A stretch of DNA of 44,597 nt from Betaproteobacteria bacterium (GCA_947482825.1 CANKMT010000043.1:1-44597), one strand, 5' to 3'. Positions 8,442 to 17,372 are shown, counted from the stretch's first letter. Numbers and translations: made by a program. Notes: a model not told the origin generated them from the letters alone.

Positions 8442-9329
8442 CTAGGCTGATGCCCGCGCGACGGACCGCTCGAGTGTCGTCGTGCGGCGCAGGTCGCGGC
8501 GCGCTGCAAGATCGTATCGCTTGCCGCGATGCAAGGTCGAGCGGTTGTCCCACATGACGTAGTCGCCGGCTTGCCATGTGTGGGTGTACACAAATTGCGG
8601 CTGCGTAGCATGCTCCAGGAGTTCCGCCACCAGCAGGCGTCCTTCCGGGACCGTCATGCCGCTCACGCGATCGATGTGCACGCTGGGGTAGAGCACCTTG
8701 CGGCTCGATCCCGGATGCACATGCACTAACGCACGCTCGACCGGCGGGAACCGCCTGAGCTGTTCTTCGCTGTAGCGGTCGTCGCCGAGCGCGATGCGCG
8801 AGTGGAACGCCGAATGCCGTCCGGTGCGGCCCGCTAACAGGCCTCGTGTCTGCTCGGGCAACCCATCCCAGGCGGCGCGCAGGTCGGCCCACTGCGTCTG
8901 GCCGCCCTCCGCGGGGACGACCACGGCCGAGAGCATCGAATACTTGACCGGCACGTCCTGGAAAGTGCTGTCGGCATGCCAGAGCTGGTTCGCGAGCACG
9001 CCGATCAGCCTGGCGTTCTCGCGATCGGCGACCGCGCCGTCGAGCGCCAAATTGCCGATATCGATGAGTTCCTCGTGTTTGAACCGTGTGGCCGCACCGG
9101 TCGCCTTGCGCAGGCCGGCATCGAGCGGGCCAAATTGCCTCGCGCAGGCGACCTGCTCGGCCTCGGTCAGCGGCTGGTTGCGAAACACCAGGACTGCGTA
9201 TTCGTCCATGGCGGCGTCGATCGCGCGAATAGTATCGGCGTCCAGCGCTTGCTTGAGGTTCAAGCCGAACACTTCGGCAGCAAACAGTGGATGCAGCGGC
9301 TTCAAAGACAGACCCTGTCCCGGGTTCAT
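8442..9329 (-). CDS. TauD/TfdA-family Fe(II)/2-oxoglutarate dioxygenase
   Basis: A 295-residue member of the family. The iron site HxD is in LWHADSTFQDVP (about residue 118) and the distal His in MWDNRSTLHRGKRYD; EYAVLVFRNQPL and YSMLSAVVVPAEGG resemble TfdA-type (2,4-D/2-oxoglutarate dioxygenase) proteins more than taurine dioxygenase. AAGGAG lies 9 bases before the ATG at 9329. It is the first gene of a unit followed by two Bug proteins, mirroring the plus-strand pair at 4349-6289. The 226 bases upstream, to 9555, hold no gene and should contain its promoter, but I see no convincing -35/-10 pair. Confidence 0.9.
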   Translation of the reverse strand: MNPGQGLSLKPLHPLFAAEVFGLNLKQALDADTIRAIDAAMDEYAVLVFRNQPLTEAEQVACARQFGPLDAGLRKATGAATRFKHEELIDIGNLALDGAVADRENARLIGVLANQLWHADSTFQDVPVKYSMLSAVVVPAEGGQTQWADLRAAWDGLPEQTRGLLAGRTGRHSAFHSRIALGDDRYSEEQLRRFPPVERALVHVHPGSSRKVLYPSVHIDRVSGMTVPEGRLLVAELLEHATQPQFVYTHTWQAGDYVMWDNRSTLHRGKRYDLAARRDLRRTTTLERSVARASA

Positions 9330-9555
9330 GCAGATTTCTCCTTAGGATTGCGGCATGAATATAGCACCCGATGGGACAGGCACGGCCGCGCGGCTGCGAG
9401 TTCTCAAAGACGCCTGCGCGTTGTCGGACAGCCAAAGGCATCACGCGAAAAAAAACTCAATTCTTTAACTTTTGGATCCTTAGATCCGCGTGCCTATTGA
9501 CTCTGATGTCTATTCTTGTACCGGCACAAGTACAATCTCCGGGCATCCGGGACTT

Positions 9556-10041
9556 TCAGTGCTTCATCGCGCCATGCTTGGCGGCGTGGCTGGCGCCGGC
9601 GCCCGCGGCCTCGACTGAAAAATCCACCTTCACCTCGCCGGACTTCTCGAAGCGCAGCGTCACCGGCACCTTCTCGCCCGTCTTGAGGGGCGCCTTCAGT
9701 TCCATGAACATCAGGTGATAGCCGCCGGGCTTGAGTTCGACCGCGCCTTTGGCCGGCACGTCGATGCCCTTCACTTCGCGCATGCGCATCACGTCTTTCT
9801 CCATTGCCATCTCGTGGATCTCCATGCGCGCCGAGGCGGGGCTCGTCACGCCGACCAGGCGATCGCCTGCTGCGCCCTTGTTGCGGATGGTGAGATAGCC
9901 GCCGCCAACCGCGGCGCCTGGAGGAGTGGCCCGGGCCCATGGCTTCTCGATGAGCAGATCACCTTTCGATTGGGCAAAGGACACACCCGGCGACAGCCCG
10001 ATCAACGTGCATGCAAGAAGCAAACTGAAACGATTTCTCAT
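9556..10041 (-). CDS. PCu(A)C periplasmic copper chaperone
   Basis: A 161-residue secreted protein. The signal peptide ends at SFAQ (about residue 24). The copper-binding pattern H-x-M then M-x-M is seen in MEIHEMAMEKDVMRMREV and GGYHLMFMEL, and the C-terminal tail HAAKHGAMKH adds further His/Met ligands. Family members pass Cu(I) to Cu(A) or Cu(B) sites of cytochrome oxidases in the periplasm. It lies downstream of the nitrate reductase cluster on the same strand, 141 bases after the isomerase gene, so it may be a separate unit; a role in respiratory copper supply fits the location. Confidence 0.9.
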   Translation of the reverse strand: MRNRFSLLLACTLIGLSPGVSFAQSKGDLLIEKPWARATPPGAAVGGGYLTIRNKGAAGDRLVGVTSPASARMEIHEMAMEKDVMRMREVKGIDVPAKGAVELKPGGYHLMFMELKAPLKTGEKVPVTLRFEKSGEVKVDFSVEAAGAGASHAAKHGAMKH

Positions 10042-10182
10042 GACGCATTTTACCCTGCCGAAATTCGCAACCTCGCGGTCTGCGCGGATCCTGTGCTGCG
10101 TACCCAGATACCCGCGGCAGGGGCAGGGGCCGGTGAAGAGATATGGCACCAGGTGCGAGTCGGGCACGCAATCGCCCCGGCG

Positions 10183-10971
10183 TCACTGAACCAAGGGCGA
10201 GTCGGCCGCCTCCAGGTCGACCCCTTCCATGCACGCCTGTCCAGCGAGCAAAGCCAGGTACTGACGCAGCGCCGTGACGAACGTTTTCTGACGCAGCGAC
10301 ATGGCCACGGCACCCTGCACCGATTCGAACGGTTGCGCCACGCCCGGATCGCGTTCGAGGACTTCCACGATATGCAGGCCGAATCGACTATGGACGAGGC
10401 GCGGCAGCACCCCGACTTCCGCGTGACCGAAAATCTCACGTGCGAATTCGGGCGCGCAGTCCGCGGTCCCGAGCCAGCCCAGCTCACCGCCCTCGGCGCC
10501 GCTGGGACAGTTGGACCACTCGCGCGCCGCTTTCGCGAACCGTTCCGAAGACTGGCCGTCATGACAGCGAACGTCGAGGAAGATCGGCTCGGCGCGCTTG
10601 CGCAATGCCACGACATCGACGCCTGGCGTCACCGCAAACAGGATGTGGCGCACCCTTGCCCTTTCGCCCGTTCGGTACGCCGCCTGGTGCGCAGCATGGT
10701 GCCGGCGGCACGCTTCTTCCGATGGCTCGGGCGGTGTGACTTCACGCTCGAGCAGCGCCTCGATAGCCCCCGACGCCGCTTCGCTCGTCACCCCGTCGCC
10801 GCTTGGCACGTCGTCCGCAGCGAGCTGCCAGGCAGCCTGGGCTGCCTGGCGCAGGAGCTCGGTGCATGCACGTTGACGCAAGGAGTCCATCGAAAGCGCT
10901 TCATCCGGGCTATGCAGGGGCACGCCGTTGATTCGGGCGACGCAGGACACTGGCATGGCGGTGATTGTCAT
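10183..10971 (-). CDS. parvulin-type peptidyl-prolyl isomerase of the nar cluster
   Basis: A 262-residue protein with a C-terminal rotamase (PpiC/NifM-like) domain: RVRHILFAV at about residue 105, FAKAAREWSNCPSGAEGGELGWL, and the closing VHSRFGLHIVEVLER. The N-terminal 90 residues are helical, as in NifM-like proteins. No signal peptide is seen, so it is probably cytoplasmic. It starts 21 bases after narI with AGGAGAG before the ATG at 10971, so it looks like the last gene of the nar operon; such isomerases commonly follow narGHJI in betaproteobacteria and are thought to help fold the reductase (inference). Confidence 0.85.
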   Translation of the reverse strand: MTITAMPVSCVARINGVPLHSPDEALSMDSLRQRACTELLRQAAQAAWQLAADDVPSGDGVTSEAASGAIEALLEREVTPPEPSEEACRRHHAAHQAAYRTGERARVRHILFAVTPGVDVVALRKRAEPIFLDVRCHDGQSSERFAKAAREWSNCPSGAEGGELGWLGTADCAPEFAREIFGHAEVGVLPRLVHSRFGLHIVEVLERDPGVAQPFESVQGAVAMSLRQKTFVTALRQYLALLAGQACMEGVDLEAADSPLVQ

Positions 10972-10992
10972 CGCGCTCTCCTCGGCCGCGGC

Positions 10993-11718
10993 TCAGATTC
11001 GGGCGCGCGGCTGGTTATGCCCGGCCGGCAGGTTGAGCCTGCGGCTGCGCACGATCTGGTGGGGACGGATCAGGTAGTAGACCGTGGCGAACCAGCTCCA
11101 TATATGCACCAGGCGGCTGAAAGGGAACAATAGGAAAATCGTCATGCCGAGGACGATGTGCACAAGGTAGGGCCATGGAAGCACCGAGAGGGAACTGGCG
11201 TCGACGGGCCGCAGCGTCATGATTCGCTGTGCCCAATCGGCCAGGATCAGCATGACGCTGCCGTCGGTGTGCTGCAGGGAAAACGGCAGGGTAATGAGAC
11301 CGAGGGTGAGCTGCACCCACAAGATCAGCAGGATCGCGATATCGGTGCGATGGCTGGTCAGCCGGATGCGTGGATCGAAGAGGCGCCGGTACAAGAGCAG
11401 CGAGAGCCCGATGAAACACACAAGACCCGCAAATCCGCCGGCAACGACGGCAAGCATCTGCTTGGTCGCAGCCCTCATGAAGATCCCATACAAGGCGTGC
11501 GGCGTGAACAAGCCGACGAGGTGGCCGAAGAACAGGAACAGGATGCCGAAGTGAAACAGGTTGCTGCCCCATTTCAGCGTGCCTGCCCGCAACATCTGGG
11601 ACGAATCGCTTTTCCAAGAGTACTGATTCTGGTCGAAGCGGATCAGGCAGCCGAACACGAACACGGTGAGGCATACGTACGGGTAGACCTGGAAGAGAAA
11701 GCCGTGCAGTGCGCTCAT
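10993..11718 (-). CDS. narI: respiratory nitrate reductase gamma subunit (cytochrome b)
   Basis: A 241-residue membrane cytochrome b that takes electrons from quinol and passes them to NarH. It has five predicted membrane helices. Haem-ligand His residues are visible in NLFHFGILFLFFGHLVG (two) and in YLVHIVLGMTIFLLFPFSRLVHIW (two). The length matches the family. Its ATG overlaps the narJ stop as ATGA, so translation is coupled. This subunit looks intact, in contrast to NarG and NarH upstream. Confidence 0.95.
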   Translation of the reverse strand: MSALHGFLFQVYPYVCLTVFVFGCLIRFDQNQYSWKSDSSQMLRAGTLKWGSNLFHFGILFLFFGHLVGLFTPHALYGIFMRAATKQMLAVVAGGFAGLVCFIGLSLLLYRRLFDPRIRLTSHRTDIAILLILWVQLTLGLITLPFSLQHTDGSVMLILADWAQRIMTLRPVDASSLSVLPWPYLVHIVLGMTIFLLFPFSRLVHIWSWFATVYYLIRPHQIVRSRRLNLPAGHNQPRARI

Positions 11719-12410
11719 GATGCAGCTCCTGTCGCCGCGCCGGAATTCCGGACGATGTGGATGGGTTGTGGTTGGCCCGGCCGCGCCTGGCCCTTGACGG
11801 AGCAGCCGTCGAAGACGACCGGTTCGGCCCAACTTTCGTCCAGCGGCTCCTCGGCCGCTGGCTTGGCCGCCCGCGCCTTTTCGCCGGCCAACTCGAGCAA
11901 CGCACCGAGAACAGCGGCGCAGGGACTGCCGCGGCCCTGCAAGGCGTTGAAGATCGCGTTGAAGATGTGCGTCATCTCGCCGAGAAACGCACGCGCCTCG
12001 CGCGGCGGCTGAGTCGAGACGAATTCGAGCACCGCCGGCAGGAAGTCGGGCCACTCACCCTCCGCGAGGATCAGGCCGGCCTTCTCGTAGGTCTGGCCCA
12101 GGTCGATCATCGCCGGACCACGCTCGCGCGAATCCCCATGCACGTGCTCGAAAAGATGCAGCGAGGTGCCGCGGCCGCGATCGAACAATTCGACGTAGTC
12201 AGCCTCGGCTTCCAGTGGTTCGGCGCGCATGAGCGCCGCGATCAACGCTTCGAGTTCGGCCCGGCGCGCCCGCGGCAGCGCAGCTTCGGTTTGCACGAGC
12301 TCGAGCATCTCGCTCAGGTGCCTGCGCTGGCCGGCGTCCGGATAGCACAGGAGCGCGGACAGCACGCGCAGGGTCTTTGCCATTGGCCGAGACAGGTTCA
12401 ATGCAAACAT
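11715..12410 (-). CDS. narJ: nitrate reductase assembly chaperone (delta subunit)
   Basis: A 231-residue member of the NarJ/TorD-like chaperones, which bind apo-NarG and help insert molybdenum cofactor and Fe-S cluster. Typical are LSALLCYPDAGQ at residues 17-28, DYVELFDRGRGTSLHLFEHVHGDSRERG (conserved core), and EWPDFLPAVLEF. The start at 12410 lies two bases after the narH stop; the end overlaps narI. The gene looks intact, although the NarG part its product would normally bind is missing in this sequence. Confidence 0.95.
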   Translation of the reverse strand: MFALNLSRPMAKTLRVLSALLCYPDAGQRRHLSEMLELVQTEAALPRARRAELEALIAALMRAEPLEAEADYVELFDRGRGTSLHLFEHVHGDSRERGPAMIDLGQTYEKAGLILAEGEWPDFLPAVLEFVSTQPPREARAFLGEMTHIFNAIFNALQGRGSPCAAVLGALLELAGEKARAAKPAAEEPLDESWAEPVVFDGCSVKGQARPGQPQPIHIVRNSGAATGAAS

Positions 12411-12412
12411 GT

Positions 12413-13711
12413 TCAGACCTCCGCCTTGATGGGAATGGTGCGGCGCTTCTCGCTGCCGAACAGGCTCGTTTCGCTGGTGCCCTCCGAGCAGCCGTTGCCG
12501 AACGAGAAGCCGCAACTGCCGCGCACGTTGAACGTGTTTTCGGCGTATTCCCGATGGGTGCTGGGAATCACGAATCGATCTTCGTAGTTGGCAATCGCCA
12601 TGGTCCGATACATGTCCTCCACTTCGGCCTGGGTGATGCCGACCTGATCGGGCACGGCAGTGTTGAGGCGATGCTCGATATGCTTCTCGCGCTGGTAGGC
12701 GCGCATCGCGAGCATGCGCTCGAGCGCGCGTATCACCGGCTGCGTGTCACCTGCAGTGAGCAGGTTGGCCAGGTACTTGACCGGGATGCGCAGCTGGTTG
12801 ACGTCGGGGATCGCGCCGTTCGCGCCGATGTGGCCGGCGTTGGCCGCCGCGCTGATCGGCGACAGGGGCGGCACGTACCAGACCATCGGCAGCGTCCGGT
12901 ACTCCGGGTGCAGCAGGAGCGCGACCTTCCATTGGACCGCCATCTTGTAGACCGGGCTGCTGCGTGCGGCCTCGATGCGCGGATAGCAGAAGATGCACTT
13001 CTCGGCCTTGCCGCTCTTCCAGTTGTAATAGATCTTCTTGTAGGGGCAGCCGCTAACGCACATCCGCCAGCCGCGGCACTTGTCCTGGTCGATCAGCACG
13101 ATGCCGTCTTCCTCGCGCTTGTAGATCGAGCCCGAGGGGCAGCTCGCCATGCACGCCGGGTTGAGGCAGTGCTCGCACAGCGGCGGCAGGTACATCATGA
13201 ACGTGTTCTCGAACTGGCCGTAGATGTCCTTCTGGACTTGTTCGAAACCCGCGTCGAAGTTCTTGTCCTTGCTGCGCTTGGAAAACTCGCCGCCGAGGAT
13301 CTCCTCCCAGTTCGGGCCCCAGACGATCTTGTCCATCTGCTTGCCGGTGATCAGGCTGCGCGGGCGCGCGGTCGGCGTGGCTTTCATTTCCGGCGCCGAC
13401 TGCAGGTGGCCGTAGTCGAACGTGAACGGCTCGTAGTAGTCGTCGATCTCCGGCAGGTTCGGGTTGGCGAAGATCTTCATCAGCAGCTTCCACTTGGCGC
13501 CCTGGCGCGGCTCGATGGCGCCGTTTGCCTTTCGCACCCAGCCGCCGTTCCACTTGTCCTGGTTCTCCCACTCTTTCGGGTAGCCGATGCCGGGCTTGGT
13601 CTCGACGTTGTTGAACCATGCGTATTCCATGCCGGGCCGGCTCGTCCACACGTTCTTGCAAGTCACGGAACAGGTGTGGCAGCCAATGCACTTGTCCAGG
13701 TTCAACACCAT
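12413..13711 (-). CDS. narH: respiratory nitrate reductase beta subunit, internally deleted
   Basis: The Fe-S electron-transfer subunit. The readable protein has 432 residues against about 510 for the family. Cluster motifs CIGCHTCSVTC, CEHCLNPACMASCPSG, CRGWRMCVSGCPYKK and CIFCYPRIEA are present, but after RIEA the sequence jumps to ARSSPVYKMAVQWK; about 70 residues known from NarH are absent, including the last two Cys (TVCSETC) of the fourth cysteine group. At the junction (about 12971) the bases ATCGAGGCCG fit both flanks, as expected for a deletion between short direct repeats. The start is also disturbed: an ATG at 13731, overlapping the narG stop as ATGA, encodes MKIRKSA in another frame, and the body is readable only from 13711 (MVLNLDKC). 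As written, the product should not carry a full set of clusters. Confidence 0.85.
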   Translation of the reverse strand: MVLNLDKCIGCHTCSVTCKNVWTSRPGMEYAWFNNVETKPGIGYPKEWENQDKWNGGWVRKANGAIEPRQGAKWKLLMKIFANPNLPEIDDYYEPFTFDYGHLQSAPEMKATPTARPRSLITGKQMDKIVWGPNWEEILGGEFSKRSKDKNFDAGFEQVQKDIYGQFENTFMMYLPPLCEHCLNPACMASCPSGSIYKREEDGIVLIDQDKCRGWRMCVSGCPYKKIYYNWKSGKAEKCIFCYPRIEAARSSPVYKMAVQWKVALLLHPEYRTLPMVWYVPPLSPISAAANAGHIGANGAIPDVNQLRIPVKYLANLLTAGDTQPVIRALERMLAMRAYQREKHIEHRLNTAVPDQVGITQAEVEDMYRTMAIANYEDRFVIPSTHREYAENTFNVRGSCGFSFGNGCSEGTSETSLFGSEKRRTIPIKAEV

Positions 13712-13727
13712 GCCGATTTGCGGATCT

Positions 13728-16049
13728 TCATGCCACTTCTCCCTGGGCTTGTACCGGCACGATCAACTCGTCGGCCACCGGCGTATCGAGCCAGTCGATC
13801 TTGTTCATCTTGCGAACCACGACGAACTCGTCCCGGTTGGTGCCGATCGTGCCGTAGTAGTTGAAGCCGTAGCTGAACTGGGCGTAGCCGCCGATCATGT
13901 GGGTGGGTTTCAGCACGATGCGCGTCACCGAGTTGTGGATGCTGCCGCGCGCGCCGGTGATCTCCGAACCGGGGGTGTTCACGATCTTCTCCTGCGCGTG
14001 GTACATCATCACCATGCCGGGGTTGACCCGCTGACTCACCACCGCGCGGGCTGCGATTGCGCCGTTGATGTTGAAAAGCTCGATCCAGTCGTTGTCCACA
14101 ATGCCCGCGCGCTTTGCGTCGTCTTCGCTGATCCAGACGCAGGGCCCGCCACGACTGAGGGTGAGCATCAGCAGGTTGTCCGTATACGTGCTGTGGATGC
14201 CCCACTTCTGGTGCGGCGTGATGAAGTTGAGCGCAATCTCGGGATGGCCGTTGGGCTTGATCCCCTGAATCCCGGCGGTGGTCTTGAGGTCCACCGGCGG
14301 GCGGTAGCTGGAAAATCCTTCCCCGAAGGCGCGCATCCACGGGTGGTCCATGTAGAACTGCTGCCGCCCGGTGAGGGTGCGCCAGGGGATCATCTCGTGC
14401 GCATTGGTGTAGCCGGCGTTGTAGGAGACAGTCTCGCTTTCGATGCCGCTCCAGGTCGGCGAGGAAATGATCTTGCGCGGCTGCGCCTGGATGTCGCGAA
14501 AACGGATCTTCTCGTCCTCGCGGTGGATCGCCAAATGCGTGTGGTCGCGGCCGGTCTGCTTGCGGAGGGCCTTCCACGCCTTTACCGCAACGTGACCGTT
14601 TGTTTCAGGCGCCAGCATCAGCACCACCTCCGAGGCGTCGATGTCCGACTCGATCTTGGGCATGCCGAGGGTCGGGCCTTCGGCCGTGACCAGGCCGTTC
14701 AGTTCGCCGAGTTGCTTTACCTCGTCCTGGGTATTCCAGGCAATTCCCTTGCCCCCATTGCCGACCTTGCCCATCAGCGGTCCCAGCGCGGTGAAGCGCT
14801 TGTAAACGTTCGGGTAGTCGCGTTCCACCACCTGCATGTTCGGCGCGGTCTTGCCGGGGATCAGTTCGCACTCGCCGCGCTTCCAGTCCTGCACTTCGAA
14901 CGGCTGTGCAAGCTCGGAGGGGCTGTCGTGCATCAGAGGGGTCAGGACGAGTTCGCGCTCCACGCCCATCGCCCAGGTGTGCTTGTTCCTGAAGATCTCG
15001 AACTGCTTGGCGATATTTCCCTTCATCTCGCCGAACGCCGCGAGCTTCATCGTGAACAGCGTTGCGAGCATGATCAGCGGCAGCGCCACCCACATATTGA
15101 GCAGGCCAAGTCCGGTGGGCGCGGGAAGGTAGAGGTAAAGACCTAGACCGCCGACCAGGAAAGTCAAACCCCACAGGTAAACGATCTCGGCGAACGCGGC
15201 CAAGGTGCCCCCATAGCTGGGCGAAAGTGGCAGCAGGTTGTTCATCCCGAACCAGGCCGCAATCACCAGCGGTACCAGGATCGCCGCCCAGATGAAGCCC
15301 GCGTTCTGGATGAAGGTGGGCGTACCGGCGCTGATCTTGCCGAGGATCCATCCGCTGTCCTTGAGCAGCGTCATCGGCGCGCCCGCGGCGGCGCCAAAGA
15401 GGCCGACGGTCATCACCAGGGGAATCAGGACCTGTATGGTGGTGACGCCGAAGTTGCCTAGTCCCGCGTTGAGTCCCAGAGCCGTGCCCTGAAGCCGTTT
15501 GGGGAAAAAGCCGGTGATGTTGGACATTGAGCATGCGAAGTTTCCGCCGCCCACCCCGGACAGGAAGGCCCAGATCTGGAACACCCACAGCGGCGTGGTC
15601 TTGTCCTGCAGCGCGATGCCCGTCCCGAAAGCCGGGATGATCAACAGCGCCGAGGTGAGGAAGATGGTGTTCCGCCCACCGCACAGGCGAATGAAGAACG
15701 AGGCCGGAATACGCAGCGTCGCGCCCATCAGCCCGGAGATCGCCGTGAGCGTGAACATATCCGCCGGCTTGAACGGAAAGCCCAGGTTGAGCATCTGGAC
15801 CGTGATGATTCCCCACATCGCCCAGATGGCGAATCCGCACAACAAGTTGGGGATCGAGATCCAGGGGTTTCGATTGGCGATGCCCTTGCCTTTCGTGTCC
15901 CAAAAGGCGCTGTCCTCAACGTTCCATTCCGCGATGTCGGCCGCACTGTAGGTGGCTGGCGCACTGGCGCGCGGCGAACTCTGCCCGGCTTGCGTGTTGG
16001 TCATGGTTTGCATCTCCGGCTGCTTGACTGTTGGCGTCCCGGCATTCAT
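13728..16049 (-). CDS. NarK2 transporter fused in frame to C-terminal third of NarG
   Basis: A 773-residue hybrid. Residues 1 to about 363 are an NNP-family nitrate/nitrite transporter (NarK2 type) with an N-terminal extension, many hydrophobic helices and the first nitrate signature in SGVGGGNFACSMSNITGFFP. After IFRNKHTWAMGV (about position 14960) it continues directly as the nitrate reductase alpha subunit: LVLTPLMHDSP, VERDYPNVYKRFTALGPLM, FRDIQAQPRKIISSPTWSG, TLTGRQQFYMDHPWM, up to NRDEFVVVRKM. The last part of NarK2 and roughly the first 800 residues of NarG, with its FS0 cluster site and molybdenum ligand, are missing. In related genomes narK2 and narG are separate neighbours, so one deletion explains this. 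The ATG at 16049 overlaps the narK1 stop (ATGA). Unless the full narG lies elsewhere, no working NarGHI is encoded here. Confidence 0.85.
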   Translation of the reverse strand: MNAGTPTVKQPEMQTMTNTQAGQSSPRASAPATYSAADIAEWNVEDSAFWDTKGKGIANRNPWISIPNLLCGFAIWAMWGIITVQMLNLGFPFKPADMFTLTAISGLMGATLRIPASFFIRLCGGRNTIFLTSALLIIPAFGTGIALQDKTTPLWVFQIWAFLSGVGGGNFACSMSNITGFFPKRLQGTALGLNAGLGNFGVTTIQVLIPLVMTVGLFGAAAGAPMTLLKDSGWILGKISAGTPTFIQNAGFIWAAILVPLVIAAWFGMNNLLPLSPSYGGTLAAFAEIVYLWGLTFLVGGLGLYLYLPAPTGLGLLNMWVALPLIMLATLFTMKLAAFGEMKGNIAKQFEIFRNKHTWAMGVERELVLTPLMHDSPSELAQPFEVQDWKRGECELIPGKTAPNMQVVERDYPNVYKRFTALGPLMGKVGNGGKGIAWNTQDEVKQLGELNGLVTAEGPTLGMPKIESDIDASEVVLMLAPETNGHVAVKAWKALRKQTGRDHTHLAIHREDEKIRFRDIQAQPRKIISSPTWSGIESETVSYNAGYTNAHEMIPWRTLTGRQQFYMDHPWMRAFGEGFSSYRPPVDLKTTAGIQGIKPNGHPEIALNFITPHQKWGIHSTYTDNLLMLTLSRGGPCVWISEDDAKRAGIVDNDWIELFNINGAIAARAVVSQRVNPGMVMMYHAQEKIVNTPGSEITGARGSIHNSVTRIVLKPTHMIGGYAQFSYGFNYYGTIGTNRDEFVVVRKMNKIDWLDTPVADELIVPVQAQGEVA

Positions 16050-17311
16050 GTGAAATGCGCGGGTTCTGGGTGCTTGCGGCTGAGTTCCGCGCCCATCGGG
16101 CGCACCTCGGTGAAATACATCCACATCAGGGACACCCAGACGATCCCGAACATCAGCATGAAAGCCGATGACCGGATTCCGGTCAGATCCACGAGCGCGC
16201 CGAACATGATCGGAAGGATGAAGCCGCCCATGCCGCCGGCAAGGCCGACCACGCCGGAGACCACGCCGATGTTCTTCGGATAGTCGTCGGAGATGTACTT
16301 GAACACCGAAGCCTTGCCGATCGCAAAGGCAATGCCCATCGTGAACATGATCACGGTAAACAGCGTTGCGTCGAGGCCGATGTGGAATGACTTGGGCCCG
16401 CTCACGGTGTGGATGACGAAATCCGTCTGCGGGTAGGAAAGGAAAAACAGGCACACGAGCGAGACCCAAAGCACCCACCACGTGACGGTGTGCGCGCCAT
16501 ATTTGTCGGAGAACCAGCCGCCGATCGCGCGCAGCACGCCTCCCGGGATGCTGAAGCCGGTGGCCAGGAGCGCGGCAAGCTTGATGTCGAAGCCGTATTC
16601 GGAAATGTAGTACTTGGTCATCCACAACGACAGCGCCACGTAGCCACCGAATACGATCGAGTAGTACTGGCTGTAGCGCCAAACCTTGGCGTCCTTAAGT
16701 ACGGCCAGCTGCTCGCGCATGGTGACGTTGGATTCGCCCGTGGCATGTTCTTCATCTGTGTAACTGAAGAACCAGAACGCGATTGCCGTGACCAGCATGA
16801 GTACCGCATAAACTTGCGGCACCATCGCCCAACCGAAAGCCACCACGATGCTCGGCGCTACCAGTTTGTTCACCGCAGCGCCCGTGTTTCCAGCGCCAAA
16901 GATGCCCATCGCGAGGCCTTGCCGATTCTTCGGAAACCAGCGCGCGCAATAGGCAATGCCGACCGTGAACGAGCCGCTGGCTATGCCCACGAACAAGCCC
17001 GTCACAAGGAAGTGCCAGAACTCGGTGGCGCGGGAAATGAACCAGATCGGAAATACTGTCGACAGCATGAGGATAAAGAACACGATCCGCCCGCCGAACC
17101 GGTCGGTCCACATGCCCAGCGGCAGGCGGATCAGAGATCCGGTCAACACCGGCAGCGCCACCAGGACGCCGAACTGGGTTTTGTTCAGGCCCAGGTTTTG
17201 CTTGATCGGAATGCCGATCACCGCAAACATCATCCAGACCATGAAACACACTGTGAATGCCGTCGTACTCGCCGTGACTACCGACCAGGCCTTGTAGGTC
17301 TGTGTTGCCAT
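16046..17311 (-). CDS. narK: NarK1-type nitrate/proton symporter
   Basis: A 421-residue major facilitator of the nitrate/nitrite porter family with about 12 membrane helices. The nitrate signature region GIASGSFTVGIAYCARWFP (about residue 105) and the second glycine-rich segment VVGLAGGMGGFILP (about residue 345) are both present, as is GNTGAAVNKL. NarK1-type proteins import nitrate for respiration. It is the first gene of the nar cluster; the ATG at 17311 is preceded by GAGGGAG. A perfect FNR box lies about 68 bases upstream of the start codon, where an oxygen-responsive promoter is expected. Complete and undamaged. Confidence 0.93.
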   Translation of the reverse strand: MATQTYKAWSVVTASTTAFTVCFMVWMMFAVIGIPIKQNLGLNKTQFGVLVALPVLTGSLIRLPLGMWTDRFGGRIVFFILMLSTVFPIWFISRATEFWHFLVTGLFVGIASGSFTVGIAYCARWFPKNRQGLAMGIFGAGNTGAAVNKLVAPSIVVAFGWAMVPQVYAVLMLVTAIAFWFFSYTDEEHATGESNVTMREQLAVLKDAKVWRYSQYYSIVFGGYVALSLWMTKYYISEYGFDIKLAALLATGFSIPGGVLRAIGGWFSDKYGAHTVTWWVLWVSLVCLFFLSYPQTDFVIHTVSGPKSFHIGLDATLFTVIMFTMGIAFAIGKASVFKYISDDYPKNIGVVSGVVGLAGGMGGFILPIMFGALVDLTGIRSSAFMLMFGIVWVSLMWMYFTEVRPMGAELSRKHPEPAHFT

Positions 17312-17372
17312 GCCTTGCTCCCTCGGTTTCGAACTCACGAAACGAAGTCTGCGCGAGGGGCGCGGAGGGCAT

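Noticed and set aside
9480..9555. Terminator after the copper chaperone gene
   Set aside because: Several tiny stems exist (for example CTTGT/ACAAG) but none has a convincing stem plus T tract.
16049..16682. Upstream extension of the NarK2-NarG hybrid through narK1
   Set aside because: These 211 codons are a shifted-frame shadow of narK1; the real start overlaps the narK1 stop at 16046-16049.
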